DNA of 64,000 nucleotides from Streptomyces resistomycificus. GTDB taxonomy: Bacteria; Actinomycetota; Actinomycetes; Streptomycetales; Streptomycetaceae. The notes under the pieces are model-generated. The model was not told the DNA's origin, searched no databases, and saw nothing but the letters and a program-made list of their open reading frames with translations. Both the position numbers and the translations under genes were made by a program. Shown piece by piece: positions 41,618 through 50,342 of the stretch (within the stretch, counting starts at the first letter, position 1; every line of letters begins with the position of its first letter). The DNA is taken from positions 124,001-188,000 of the forward strand of contig NZ_KQ949001.1 in NCBI RefSeq assembly GCF_001514265.1. The letters are read 5' to 3'.

Positions 41618-43294
41618 TCAGTCCCTCTGAGCCGCCGCCCACGGATCCGCTCTGCGCGCGAGCGTACGGACCTGCTTGCGGACGTCCGCCGGAAGGCGCC
41701 GGATGACGGTGCGGGCCGCGCGGCGGACACCCGGGGCGGCGGTGGTGGCCAGGAGCACGCGGTGAGGGACGGTGGCATGGCCCGGTCGTCCCACGGACAG
41801 GCGGAGTTGGCCCGCGGGGCCGCCCCAGCCGGGGATGACCAGGCGGGGCGGGGTGCCGACCCGCAGGGCGGGCGGGCGAGGGCTGTCGGCGCCGCCCGTG
41901 AGACGCGTCCGGCGGCCGGAGCCGAGGAGTTGGGCGTTGGCCCACACCAAATGGGTGCCGACGGGCATCGCGCCACCGCCGGCCAGGGTGAGGGGGTCGA
42001 TGACCGTCTCGCCGGTGAGGACCACGCGGTGTCTGCCCCGGCCGAGCGACTGGGTGCTCGGGGTGAGCGCGGTGTCCGGGAACCACCACAGGTTCCGGGC
42101 GGTGTCGTGGACGAGGAGCTCGCCGTGGGCGTGGCTGAGAGGGTGCGGGACCTCCCAGTCCTCGGCGCCCTTGATGCCGTCCAGCAGTTCGGGGTCCAGG
42201 AGCAGACGGCCGTAGCGCTCGACGAGGGTGAGGGGTTCGCCGTCGGGGCGGAGCATGGCGAACGTGGTGGTGAGGACGAGGCTGCCGTCGCGTCGCCGGA
42301 CGTCGTCGACCGTGTAGTGGGGTCTGATCTTCTGGGTGCGGCTCGCGAGTTCGACCAGCGACTCCAAAAGGCCCTCCTCCAGGAGGTGCGCCCGGAGTCT
42401 GGTGATCGCGGGGAGCCCGTCCCGGACGCCGGGCGGGTAGCAGTCGCGGGCCATGTCGCGTACGACGGAGAAGTACCGTTCGAGGGCGCTGCCCGTGCGC
42501 TGGAGGACGCGGGGTTCGCTGACCGGGCGGAGCAGCTCGACGCGGTAGGAGCGGCGGAGCAGGTGGTCCTGGAGGGGGCCCGGTCTGGTGTTCGCCTTGA
42601 TTTCCTCCACGACGGTACGCAGGTGGCCGTAGTAGGTCTCCGGGGTGCTCGCGCGGCTGCTGGTGTTGCCTCCGTCGTCGCGGCGGTTCCATACGTAGCA
42701 GGGGTGGTCGCCGAGGATGGAGACGCGCTTCGCGCGCACGTAGGCGCGGGCCATGAAGAGCTGGTCCTCCAGGCGTACGGGGCCTTCGGGGAAGGTGATG
42801 CCCTCGTCGAGGAGGAAGTCGCGGCGGAACATCTTGTGCGGCGTCAGGCTGTCCATGAGGGGCGTGTCCTCGACCGTGCACTGCTCGACCGTGCGTCTGA
42901 AGAGGCTGCTGGGGCCCTGCATGGTGCCGATGACCTTGCCGAGGACGATGTCGGAGGCGTTGCGGGTGGCGAGGCGGTGGAGGTGTTCGAGTGCCTCCGG
43001 GGTCAGTTCGTCGTCCTGGTCGACGAACTGGACGTACTCGCCGCGGGCCATCCGCACTCCGACGTTGCGGGGCTTTCCCGGCCAGCCGGAGTTCTCCTGG
43101 TGGAACACGCGCACGTGCGGATGCCGGGCGGCCAGCCGGTCGAGGCGCTGCGTGGAGTCGTCGGTCGAGCCGTCGTCGACGTAGACGATCTCGTACGCGT
43201 CGCGGCCGAGGCTCTGGTGGAGGAGCGAGGGTGCGCAGCGGTCGATGTAATCGCCGGCGTTGTAGACGGGCACCACAATGCTGACCTTGAGCAT
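41618..43294 (-). CDS. Family 2 glycosyltransferase with C-terminal beta domain
   Basis: The N-terminal 230 residues form a GT-A family 2 domain: KVSIVVPVYNAGDYID, VDDGSTDDST, RNVGVRMARGEYVQFVDQDDEL, and LEDQLFMAR as the ExD/ED acceptor loop. The remaining 300 residues have a helical segment and a beta-rich portion (VLTTTFAMLRPDGEPLTLVE, VLTGETVIDP) like the polymer-binding ends of teichoic-acid type transferases. It should add sugars or glycerol to a cell-surface polymer. GGGGAACGG precedes the ATG. The gene is alone, facing the LamG gene. Confidence 0.88.
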   Translation of the reverse strand: MLKVSIVVPVYNAGDYIDRCAPSLLHQSLGRDAYEIVYVDDGSTDDSTQRLDRLAARHPHVRVFHQENSGWPGKPRNVGVRMARGEYVQFVDQDDELTPEALEHLHRLATRNASDIVLGKVIGTMQGPSSLFRRTVEQCTVEDTPLMDSLTPHKMFRRDFLLDEGITFPEGPVRLEDQLFMARAYVRAKRVSILGDHPCYVWNRRDDGGNTSSRASTPETYYGHLRTVVEEIKANTRPGPLQDHLLRRSYRVELLRPVSEPRVLQRTGSALERYFSVVRDMARDCYPPGVRDGLPAITRLRAHLLEEGLLESLVELASRTQKIRPHYTVDDVRRRDGSLVLTTTFAMLRPDGEPLTLVERYGRLLLDPELLDGIKGAEDWEVPHPLSHAHGELLVHDTARNLWWFPDTALTPSTQSLGRGRHRVVLTGETVIDPLTLAGGGAMPVGTHLVWANAQLLGSGRRTRLTGGADSPRPPALRVGTPPRLVIPGWGGPAGQLRLSVGRPGHATVPHRVLLATTAAPGVRRAARTVIRRLPADVRKQVRTLARRADPWAAAQRD

Positions 43295-43490
43295 CCGTTC
43301 CCCAGATGTCGTCTCGTGCCCCGGTTCCGACGCCGTGGCCGGGTCGTCGGGTCGTCGGGTCCGGTGGTGGTGTGCTGTCCGAGCATCGCCCGCCTCCACG
43401 GCGGTCACTACCGGAGATGCTCCATACGGGCGTTACCGGGCCGGGTGCGCGGTCGGCCCGGGTGCGCGGTCGACGCCGGATACATGTCGG

Positions 43491-43523
43491 CCCCGGGTAC
43501 GCGTCGGAGTCGCGTACCCGGGG
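43491..43523 (-). terminator. Strong hairpin terminator downstream of DUF2267-Hsp20 operon
   Basis: Perfect 13-bp arms (CCCCGGGTACGCG, 43491-43503, with 43511-43523) around a 7-nt loop, 68 bp after the DUF2267 stop. Two direct copies of CCCGGGTGCGCGGTCG (near 43440 and 43457) lie next to it. Confidence 0.8.
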
Positions 43524-43590
43524 CGGGGATGACGGCCGGGCCCGGCGGTGTTTGTGTGTGAGGGGAGGGGGCTGACGGCCGCCGGTTCGT

Positions 43591-44046
43591 TCAGCCCGTC
43601 GGGGTCAGTTCCGCGCGGCCGAACAACAGGGCGTAGCCCTGCGGGAGTCGGGCCAGGACACGGTCCACCAGGTCGTCGCCGACCAGGCCCGGCAGGACGC
43701 CCAGGACCGATCCGACGTCCCAGCGGGCCGTGGCCGGGGTGGCTCCCGGGACGCGGGCGGCGATCGCGGCCACGAACTCCGGTGCCGTCAGGCGGTGCGG
43801 TTCCGGGATCCGGGCGGCGATCACGCGGGCCGCCTCCTCGGGCAGGGCGTGGGCCAGGTCGACCCGTTCGTCGCCGGTGACGAGGCCGCCGAGGGCGGAG
43901 AGGACGATGCGGGTGACGCGTTCCGCCTCCGCCGTCGTGGAGTACCGGCCCGACGCCCGTACCGCCTCGACCAGCTCCGCCCATCGGGGCCTGCCCTGAC
44001 CGGTGCCGCTGTGCCGCCGCTGGGGCCGCACGCTCAGAACCGTCAC
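43591..44046 (-). CDS. DUF2267 protein
   Basis: The 151-residue protein shows the DUF2267 pattern: AERVTRIVLSALGGLVTGDE, DLAHALPEEAARVIAAR, then a second lobe ATARWDVGSVLGVLPGLVGD. DUF2267 is often encoded next to small heat-shock proteins and stress genes in actinobacteria, without known activity. Its GTG overlaps the stop of the Hsp20 gene (GTGA, 44043-44046), so it is translationally coupled and co-induced. Confidence 0.88.
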   Translation of the reverse strand: MTVLSVRPQRRHSGTGQGRPRWAELVEAVRASGRYSTTAEAERVTRIVLSALGGLVTGDERVDLAHALPEEAARVIAARIPEPHRLTAPEFVAAIAARVPGATPATARWDVGSVLGVLPGLVGDDLVDRVLARLPQGYALLFGRAELTPTG

Positions 44047-44474
44047 GTGGCGCTCCCCAGCTGTCGGCGCCCGCTGTCGCCGCCCGCGATCTGGATGCGG
44101 CGCGGCTTGGCCTGCTCCGCCACGGGGATGCGCAGGGTCAGCACTCCGGCGTCGTACGAGGCGTCGATGCGTTCCGTGTCGAGGGTGTCACCGAGGAACA
44201 GCTGGCGGCTGAAGCTGCCCGTGGGCCGCTCGGCGACGATCAGTTCCGCGTCCTCGGGGGCGGCGGAACGGCGTTCGGCTCGGACGGACAGGACGTTGCG
44301 TTCGATGTCCAGGTCGATCGTCTCGGGGTCGACACCGGGGAGGTCGAAGTGGACGACGAACTCGTCCCCGGAGCGGTAGGCGTCCATCGTCATCGCGGAG
44401 GGGCGGGCGGTGGAGCCGAGGACCTGCTGCGCGAGGCGGTCGAATTCGCGGAAGGGGTCCGTACGCATGAGCAT
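44043..44474 (-). CDS. Hsp20 / alpha-crystallin small heat-shock protein
   Basis: The 143-residue protein has the alpha-crystallin domain (FVVHFDLPGVDPETIDLDIER; SGSFSRQLFLG-type; YDAGVLTLRIPVAEQAKPRR). It is an ATP-independent chaperone for unfolding proteins. AAGGAG sits eight bases before ATG 44474. A sigma-70 like promoter with an overlapping HAIR-like element lies upstream, pointing to HspR-type heat control. It is first in a two-gene operon with DUF2267. Confidence 0.92.
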   Translation of the reverse strand: MLMRTDPFREFDRLAQQVLGSTARPSAMTMDAYRSGDEFVVHFDLPGVDPETIDLDIERNVLSVRAERRSAAPEDAELIVAERPTGSFSRQLFLGDTLDTERIDASYDAGVLTLRIPVAEQAKPRRIQIAGGDSGRRQLGSAT

Positions 44475-44523
44475 CACAGTTACTCCTTTCTGAGGCGCTG
44501 GTGCGCGATGCCCTACGGCTTCT

Positions 44524-44565
44524 TATATAGCTCGAAGGAGGAAACTTGACAAGCCCCGACTCAGG
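44524..44565 (-). promoter_or_regulatory. hsp20 promoter with overlapping HAIR-like element
   Basis: Minus-strand -35 TTGTCA (44547-44552) and -10 TATATA (44524-44529) are 17 bp apart. Overlapping the -35, CTTGACA-N7-ACTCAGG (44545-44565) matches the HspR/HAIR consensus CTTGAGT-N7-ACTCAAG at 11 of 14 positions with the exact 7-bp spacing. Confidence 0.75.
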
Positions 44566-44652
44566 TACGGGGTGGCGGGCCGCCTCGGCGTTAGCCTCGG
44601 GCTCACCGGACGTCGAGGACGTCGGGGCATCCGTACGGCTCAGGAGGCAGGC

Positions 44653-44955
44653 ATGGCGAAGGTTCCCAGCGCGGTCGTCGCGGCGAGCGGTCTCGTCGGT
44701 GGGTACGGCGTCGCCCGCTGGACCAGGCAGCGGCCGCTGGGCGGGGCCGTGCTGGCCGTCGCCGGTGCAGCGGCCGCGCGGCAGTGGCGGCAGCAGGCGG
44801 GCGGGACGGCGGCGGGGGCGCTGACGGCGGCGTACGTCGCCGCCTTCGCCGGGTCGCACCCGCTGGCCAAGAAGGTGGGCGCGTGGCCGGCGGTGTTCGG
44901 GGTGGCGGGGGCTGTGGCGCTGGCGTCGTGGGCGGTCGCGGACCGGAGGGGCTGA
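44653..44955 (+). CDS. Small membrane protein of unknown function
   Basis: A 100-residue product, two to three hydrophobic helices (LGGAVLAVAGAAAARQW; TAAGALTAAYVAAFAGSH; VFGVAGAVALASWAVA). The SD AGGAGG lies 5 bases before the ATG at 44653. The pattern GGTAAGALTAAYVAAFAGSHPLAKK recurs in actinobacterial small proteins I know only as hypothetical. It diverges from the hsp20 promoter, so it could share stress control. Confidence 0.78.
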   Translation: MAKVPSAVVAASGLVGGYGVARWTRQRPLGGAVLAVAGAAAARQWRQQAGGTAAGALTAAYVAAFAGSHPLAKKVGAWPAVFGVAGAVALASWAVADRRG

Positions 44956-44984
44956 GGCACAGCCCCTGGGGAGGAGCGGCGTCT

Positions 44985-45356
44985 TCACGGGTTCCGGGAG
45001 GGCCGGTGCCCCAGTACGTTCACCACCCGCCCGTTCGGATCCCGTACGAAGAACCGCCGTACGCCCCACTCCTCGTCCCTCAGCTCCCGTACGACCTCCG
45101 CACCCGACGCCACCACCTGCGCGTACACGGCGTCGACGTCCTCGACCTCCACGCTCAGGTCGGGCACGACCGGCCCGGTGCGTTCCTCGGTGAAGAAGCT
45201 GATCTGGGCGGTCGGGTTGGCCGGGGACGCCAGGGTCATCACCCAGCCCAGGTGCATGACCTCCTCGAGGCCGAGCAGGCCGTAGAAGTCACGGCTGTGG
45301 CTCATCCCGTCCTCGGACTCCACCCGGATGTCGGGCACGATCCTGCGAACCGTCAT
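44985..45356 (-). CDS. VOC (glyoxalase/bleomycin resistance) family protein
   Basis: A 123-residue single-module VOC protein: PDIRVESEDGMSHSRDFYG at the N terminus, then VMTLASPANPTAQISFF, DVDAVYAQVVASGAEVVREL and WGVRRFFVRDPNGRVVNVLGH. Metal ligands are not obvious in all positions; the C-terminal DPNGRVVNVLGH is typical. Possible roles are dioxygenase, lyase or antibiotic binding. Single gene, convergent with 44653-44955 (29-bp gap). Confidence 0.87.
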   Translation of the reverse strand: MTVRRIVPDIRVESEDGMSHSRDFYGLLGLEEVMHLGWVMTLASPANPTAQISFFTEERTGPVVPDLSVEVEDVDAVYAQVVASGAEVVRELRDEEWGVRRFFVRDPNGRVVNVLGHRPSRNP

Positions 45357-45447
45357 CGGTACGACTCCTCACCACGCGTCGCGTTTCTGTTATCGACCGG
45401 CCCACCCTCGCGTCTCCTGACCGTCCCCAGCCCCAGGCACGCGAGGA

Positions 45448-46965
45448 ATGACCCACGTGACTTCACAGATCAGCCGCCGCAGCATGCTCAAGGCAGCCGG
45501 AGCCGTCGGCGTCGCCGCGGGCGCCACGACCGCGATCACCGCCGCCCCGGCCGTCGCGGCAGGCACCGCCTTCGCCCACCCCGGGCTGCTGCACACCCGC
45601 GCCGACCTGGAGCGGATGGCCGCCAAGGTGAAGGCGGGCGCCGCCCCCTACACCGCCGGGTTCGCCAAGCTGACCGCCAACCGCCATGCGCAGAGCGGCT
45701 GGACGGCCAACCCGCAGGCGACCGTGATCCGGGGAGGGGCCGGCCAGAACTACGCGACCCTCTACAACGACGTCCACGCCGCGTACCAGAACGGCCTTCG
45801 CTACCACGTCGGCGGCGACAGCGCGCACGCCGACACCGCCGTCGCGATCCTCAACGCCTGGTCGGCCAGGCTGACCACGCTGGCGGGCAACGCCGACCGC
45901 TTCCTGGCGGCCGGTCTGTACGGCTACCAGATCGCCAACGCGGCCGAACTCGTGCGCGACCATCCCGACTTCGAGCTCGACCGCTTCCGGGAGATGCTGA
46001 GCGGTGTCTTCGCTCCGCTCAGCGACAGCTTCCTGGTCCGGCACAACGACGCCGTGACCTCCAACTACTGGACCAACTGGGACCTCACGGCCATGGCCTG
46101 CGTCCTGGCCACCGGCATCTTCTGCGACGACAAGGCGCAAGTCGCGCGTGCGGTGGACTACTTCAAGCACGGCGACGGCCTCGGCTCCCTCAAGAACGCC
46201 ATCCCCGTGGTGCACGACGACGGGCTCGCGGAGTGGCTGGAGGCGGGGCGGGACCAAGGGCACGCGCTGCTCGGCGTCGGCCTCATGGGCACCTTCTGCG
46301 AGATGGCCTGGAACCAGGGGATCGACCTGTACGGCTACGACGACAGCCGGTTCCTCAAGGGCGCCCAGTACGTGGCCAAGTGGAGCTTGGGCGGTGGGGT
46401 GCCGTTCACCGCCAACACCCGGGCGAAGGGGGCCGTCGACGGGTGGTCGGGGTCGGAGACGGTCACGGAGGCGGCCGGGGTCGATCCGGCCATGACCCGG
46501 CCGATCTGGGCGATGATCGCCAACCACTACACCAAGCGGCGGGGGCTTTCCGCGTCCTACCTCACCCGGATCGCCGCGAGGTCCGCGCCGGAGGGTGGGG
46601 GTGGGGACTACGGGCCCAACAGCGGGGGGTACGACCAACTCGGCTTCGGGACGCTGGCGTTCACGCGGGACAGGGCGACGGATACGGGTGCGGCGCCGAG
46701 GCCGGGGGGAGGGGCGGAGGGCGGCTCCGCAGCGTCGGGGTCGGTGTCGGGCTCGGACGCGCGGCCGCAGGGAGCGGGCTCGGGTTCTGCTTCGGCTTCG
46801 GCTACCGCTTCTGCTTCTCCGTCGCCCGCGTCCGGTGGGGACCTCGCCGCTACGGGGTCCGACGACATCGTGGCCTGGTCCGCCGCTGCGGGGATCACCG
46901 CCGTCGCGGGTGGGTTGCTGCTGCTGCGTCGGCGTGACCGGGTGCGGCGCGACGGCGCCGAGTAG
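45448..46965 (+). CDS. Secreted alginate lyase-family protein with LAxTG anchor
   Basis: The 505-residue product has a Tat signal (SRRSMLKAAGAVGVAAGATT), an alginate-lyase superfamily (alpha/alpha toroid) domain with AHPGLLHTRADLERMAAKVK, NAWSARLTTLAGN, NYWTNWDLTAMA and the KHGDGLGSLKNAIPV active-site region, then a Gly/Ser/Ala linker and a sorting signal LAATG with helix and RRRDRVRR tail. It should be attached to the wall by the class E sortase (gene 19150-19965). Whether it degrades alginate or another polyuronate is unknown. GTG 45457 would also give the same signal peptide. Confidence 0.85.
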   Translation: MTHVTSQISRRSMLKAAGAVGVAAGATTAITAAPAVAAGTAFAHPGLLHTRADLERMAAKVKAGAAPYTAGFAKLTANRHAQSGWTANPQATVIRGGAGQNYATLYNDVHAAYQNGLRYHVGGDSAHADTAVAILNAWSARLTTLAGNADRFLAAGLYGYQIANAAELVRDHPDFELDRFREMLSGVFAPLSDSFLVRHNDAVTSNYWTNWDLTAMACVLATGIFCDDKAQVARAVDYFKHGDGLGSLKNAIPVVHDDGLAEWLEAGRDQGHALLGVGLMGTFCEMAWNQGIDLYGYDDSRFLKGAQYVAKWSLGGGVPFTANTRAKGAVDGWSGSETVTEAAGVDPAMTRPIWAMIANHYTKRRGLSASYLTRIAARSAPEGGGGDYGPNSGGYDQLGFGTLAFTRDRATDTGAAPRPGGGAEGGSAASGSVSGSDARPQGAGSGSASASATASASPSPASGGDLAATGSDDIVAWSAAAGITAVAGGLLLLRRRDRVRRDGAE

Positions 46966-47224
46966 GCGCCGCCGGCCGGGTGGGCCGGGGGTGGGTCGCG
47001 CGGCCCGGCGCTACCGGGGCGCCGCCTGCGCCCACCCGTGCCGTCCCAGGCGGCACGACTGCCCGCAGCTGGGCGGGGCCGGGTGCGGACAGCGGCCCAC
47101 GCCGTAGCGCCCCACGCCGTAGCCGCCCCACACCGCAGCCGACTGCCCGCAGCCGGGCGGGGGCCGGGTGCGGGCAGCAGGTGGTAGCGGTTCTGCGCTG
47201 TGGCGGTCCTACACCGTGGCGGCC
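46966..47224. other. GC-rich intergenic region with duplicated motifs
   Basis: No gene. It contains two copies of an imperfect hairpin module (CTGCCCGCAGCTGGGCGGGG type, near 47058 and 47146) and several copies of CCACGCCGTAG / CTACACCGTGG. It separates the convergent alginate-lyase and MFS genes and may act as a terminator cluster. Confidence 0.5.
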
Positions 47225-48757
47225 TTACACCGTGGCCGTCTGCGAGCCCGGTTCCGGGGTTCCCGGTTCCGGGCGCTCGCCCTTCCCCGCCGGCGTCGGC
47301 GGGGAGGAGGCCGCTGTCAGGGGCTTGGCGATGTCCTCCAGGGAGCGGCGTTCCGCGCGGACGGCGAGGAGCGCGGCGACCAGGCCGGCCAGGCACATCA
47401 GGGTCGCGCCGATCTGGAAGGCGAGGACCGTGTCGCCGACCTTGCCGGTGCCGGTGAGTTCGGCGAACAGCAGGGGGCCGCTGATGCCGCCGGCCGCGGT
47501 GCCGATGGCGTAGAAGAAGGCGATGGACATCGCGCGGGTCTCCATCGGGAAGATCTCGGAGACCGTCAGGTAGGCGCTGGAGGCGCCCGCGGAGGCGAAG
47601 AACAGGACCGCGCACCAGCAGGCCGTCAGCGTGGCCGCGCTCAGCGAGCCGCGGTCGAACAGCCAGGCCGTGCCGAACAGGAACAGGCCGGACAGGAGGT
47701 AGGTCGAGGAGATCATCACCCTGCGGCCGACCGTGTCGAAGAGCCTGCCGAGCAGCAGCGGACCGCAGAAGTTGCCGAGGGCGATGACGGCGAAGTAGTA
47801 GCCGGTGCTGCCGGTCGGGACGTCGTAGAACGTCGTCAGGATCGCGCCGAAGCCGAAGGTGATCGCGTTGTAGAGGAAGGCCTGGCCGATGAAGAGGGAG
47901 AAGCCGAGGACCGCGCGCCTGCGGTACCGGGAGAAGACGGTTCGGCCGATCTCCAGGAAGGTGACGTTGCGGCGCTGGTGGATGGTGAGCTCACCCTCGG
48001 GTTCCGGCAGCCGCTCGCCCCTCTCGGTCTCGATCCGCTCCTCGATGGCGGAGACGATCCGTTCCGCCTCCTCGTCGCGCCCGTGGATCAGCAACCAGCG
48101 CGGGCTCTCCGGGACATGGCGGCGTACGAGGAGGATCACCAGGGCGAGGACGGCACCCAGGGCGAAGGTGAGCCGCCAGCCGACGTTCGCCGCGAAGACG
48201 TCGGTGTCCAGCGCGACGATCGACAGCAGCGAGCCGCCGATCGCGCCCAGCCAGAAGCTGCCGTTGATCATCAGGTCGACGCGGCCCCGGTAGTCCTTGG
48301 GGATCAGCTCGTCGATCGCGGAGTTGATGGCCGCGTACTCGCCGCCGATACCGAAGCCGGTGAGGAAGCGGAAGACCAGGAACCACCAGGTGTCGAAGGA
48401 GACGGCGGTCAGCGCGGTCGCTCCGAGATAGACCGCCAGGGTGACCATGAAGAGCTTTTTACGCCCCCAGATGTCGGTCAGCCGCCCCCAGAACAGGGCG
48501 CCGAGACAGGCACCGGCCACATAGAGGGCGGCGGCGATGCCGGTGACCTGCCCGGAGGTGATCGGCAGTCCGCTGCCGGGCTCGGACAGCCGGCCGGCGA
48601 TGTTGCCGACCACGGTCACCTCGAGGCCGTCGAGGATCCACACGGTGCCGAGACCGATGACGATGGTCCAGTGCCAGCGCGACCACGGCAGGCGGTCGAG
48701 CCGGGCGGGAAGGCTGGTGGTGATGGTGCGGCCGGGCTCGGCCTCTGCGTTGGCCAT
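47225..48757 (-). CDS. MFS transporter, sugar porter type
   Basis: The 510-residue protein has 12 hydrophobic segments, the sugar-porter signatures GRLTDIWGRKKLFMV (after TM2) and PESPRWLLIHGRDEEAE (after TM6), the RGRVD and RRHVPES motifs, and DTVGRRV in the second half. It should be a proton-linked importer or exporter of a sugar, organic acid or related metabolite. A cytoplasmic C-terminal tail is Pro/Gly rich. Strong SD AAGGAGGAGGGAG lies upstream of the ATG at 48755-48757. The gene follows the DUF445 gene by 54 bp on the same strand. Confidence 0.9.
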   Translation of the reverse strand: MANAEAEPGRTITTSLPARLDRLPWSRWHWTIVIGLGTVWILDGLEVTVVGNIAGRLSEPGSGLPITSGQVTGIAAALYVAGACLGALFWGRLTDIWGRKKLFMVTLAVYLGATALTAVSFDTWWFLVFRFLTGFGIGGEYAAINSAIDELIPKDYRGRVDLMINGSFWLGAIGGSLLSIVALDTDVFAANVGWRLTFALGAVLALVILLVRRHVPESPRWLLIHGRDEEAERIVSAIEERIETERGERLPEPEGELTIHQRRNVTFLEIGRTVFSRYRRRAVLGFSLFIGQAFLYNAITFGFGAILTTFYDVPTGSTGYYFAVIALGNFCGPLLLGRLFDTVGRRVMISSTYLLSGLFLFGTAWLFDRGSLSAATLTACWCAVLFFASAGASSAYLTVSEIFPMETRAMSIAFFYAIGTAAGGISGPLLFAELTGTGKVGDTVLAFQIGATLMCLAGLVAALLAVRAERRSLEDIAKPLTAASSPPTPAGKGERPEPGTPEPGSQTATV

Positions 48758-48811
48758 GGGCTCCCTCCTCCTTGAGCGAGAACCCCGGTCAGGTTCCCCC
48801 GACCAGCCCCC

Positions 48812-50149
48812 TCACGCCCCCAGCGCCCTCGTCACCGTGTAGATCAGCAGGCCGACCAGTGAGCCGACCACCGTGCCGTTGATCCGGATGAACTGCAGGT
48901 CCCGGCCGATGTGCGCCTCGATCTTCTTCGTCGTGTGCTCGGCGTCCCAGCCCGCCACGGTGTCCGTGATCAGGGAGGTGATCTCCTGCCGGTAGGTGGT
49001 GACGACGTAGACCGCCGCGCCCTCCACCCAGCCGTCGACCTTGGCCTGGAGCTTCGGGTCGGCGGCCATCCGGGAGCCCAGCGAGAGCAGGGAGGCCCGC
49101 ACCCGCAGCCGCAGCTCGCTGCGCTCGTCCTCGGCCGCCGAGACGATCATGGAGCGTACGGCGGTCCAGGCTGAGGCGATCAGGTCCTGGACCTCGCCCC
49201 GGCCCAGCACCTCGCCCTTGAGCCGCTCGACGCGCGCACGGGTGTCGGTGTCGGACTGGAGGGCGGAGGCGAAGTCGGCGAGGAAGCGGTCGAGGGCGCC
49301 GCGGGCGGGGTGGGAGGGCATGTCCCGCATCTCGGAGCAGAAGCGCAGCAGTTCCTTGTAGACGCGTTCGCCGACCCGCTTGTCGACGAACTTCGGGGTC
49401 CAGCCGGGCGCCCCGCCCTGGACGGCGTCCATCACGGAGTCGCTGTGCAGCACCAGCCAGTCGTGCGCCCGGCCGACGATCAGGTCGACGGCCCGGCGGT
49501 GGCCGCCGTCGGCGACGACCCTCTCCAGCATCTTGCCGATGCCGGGCGCGATCTCCTGGGCCTCGGCGCGCCGGGTGATCGCCTCGCCGACCACGGCCTG
49601 GACGTCGGAGTCGCGCAGGACGGTCAGGGCGCCCCGGAGCGCGGCCGAGAGTTCGGCGGTGACCCGGTCGGCGTGTTCCGGGTCGGCCAGCCAGATGCCG
49701 AGCCTGCTGCCGATGCCGACGGAGCGCAGCCGCTGCCGTACGACGTCCTCGGAGAGGAAGTTCTCCCCGACGAACTCGCCCAGGGACACCCCCAACTGGT
49801 CCTTCTTGGTGGGGATGATCGCGGTGTGCGGGATGGGCAGGCCGAGCGGGTGCCGGAAGAGGGCGGTGACCGCGAACCAGTCGGCCATCGCGCCGACCAT
49901 GCCCGCCTCGGCGGCCGCGGCGACATAGCCGGCCCAGCCGCCGGCGCCCTCGTGGGACGCCCATTTCGCGAGGACGTAGACCAGCGCCACGAGCAGCAGC
50001 AGGCCGGTCGCGGTGAGCTTCATCCGCCGTACGCCGCTCAGCTTCTCCTCGTCCGCCTCGCTGAACGTGTTCATGGCGCGGTTCGGGGAGGCTCCGGGGC
50101 GGGCATGCTGCCCCTCGGCGCCGATTGATCCCTTTTCCGTAGGTTCCAT
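48812..50149 (-). CDS. DUF445 membrane protein
   Basis: The 445-residue protein has the DUF445 architecture: N-terminal TM region (LTATGLLLLVALVYVLAKWA; AYVAAAAEAGMVGAMADWFAVTALF) with the conserved AMADWFAV and HTAIIPTKKDQLG, long helical hairpins (residues about 140-350) and a final anchor helix (GTVVGSLVGLLIYTVTRAL). It is thought to be a membrane-bound adapter of unknown role. Starts at 50149 and 50074 are both plausible; I chose 50149 for a GGAG upstream. It faces the SGNH hydrolase gene divergently. Confidence 0.85.
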   Translation of the reverse strand: MEPTEKGSIGAEGQHARPGASPNRAMNTFSEADEEKLSGVRRMKLTATGLLLLVALVYVLAKWASHEGAGGWAGYVAAAAEAGMVGAMADWFAVTALFRHPLGLPIPHTAIIPTKKDQLGVSLGEFVGENFLSEDVVRQRLRSVGIGSRLGIWLADPEHADRVTAELSAALRGALTVLRDSDVQAVVGEAITRRAEAQEIAPGIGKMLERVVADGGHRRAVDLIVGRAHDWLVLHSDSVMDAVQGGAPGWTPKFVDKRVGERVYKELLRFCSEMRDMPSHPARGALDRFLADFASALQSDTDTRARVERLKGEVLGRGEVQDLIASAWTAVRSMIVSAAEDERSELRLRVRASLLSLGSRMAADPKLQAKVDGWVEGAAVYVVTTYRQEITSLITDTVAGWDAEHTTKKIEAHIGRDLQFIRINGTVVGSLVGLLIYTVTRALGA

Positions 50150-50342
50150 CCACTCCACCCGTCGGTGATCCCTCACACATTGTCCCTTCCTGACCGACTC
50201 CTGGAACGGAACAAGAGTTCCCTGCGTCTGTCCGGTCGGGGGAACGTGGCGGGGTCCTGTCAGTTTTCCCCGACTCATGGCTCATCATGGGTTCATCAGA
50301 TCGGAGCCTCGGGCTCCCATCGCCCGAGGAGAACAACACAGC

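Noticed and set aside
43433..43984. Minus-strand frame overlapping DUF2267 and the terminator
   Set aside because: Arg/Pro/Gly-rich shadow of the DUF2267 gene that runs through the strong terminator hairpin.
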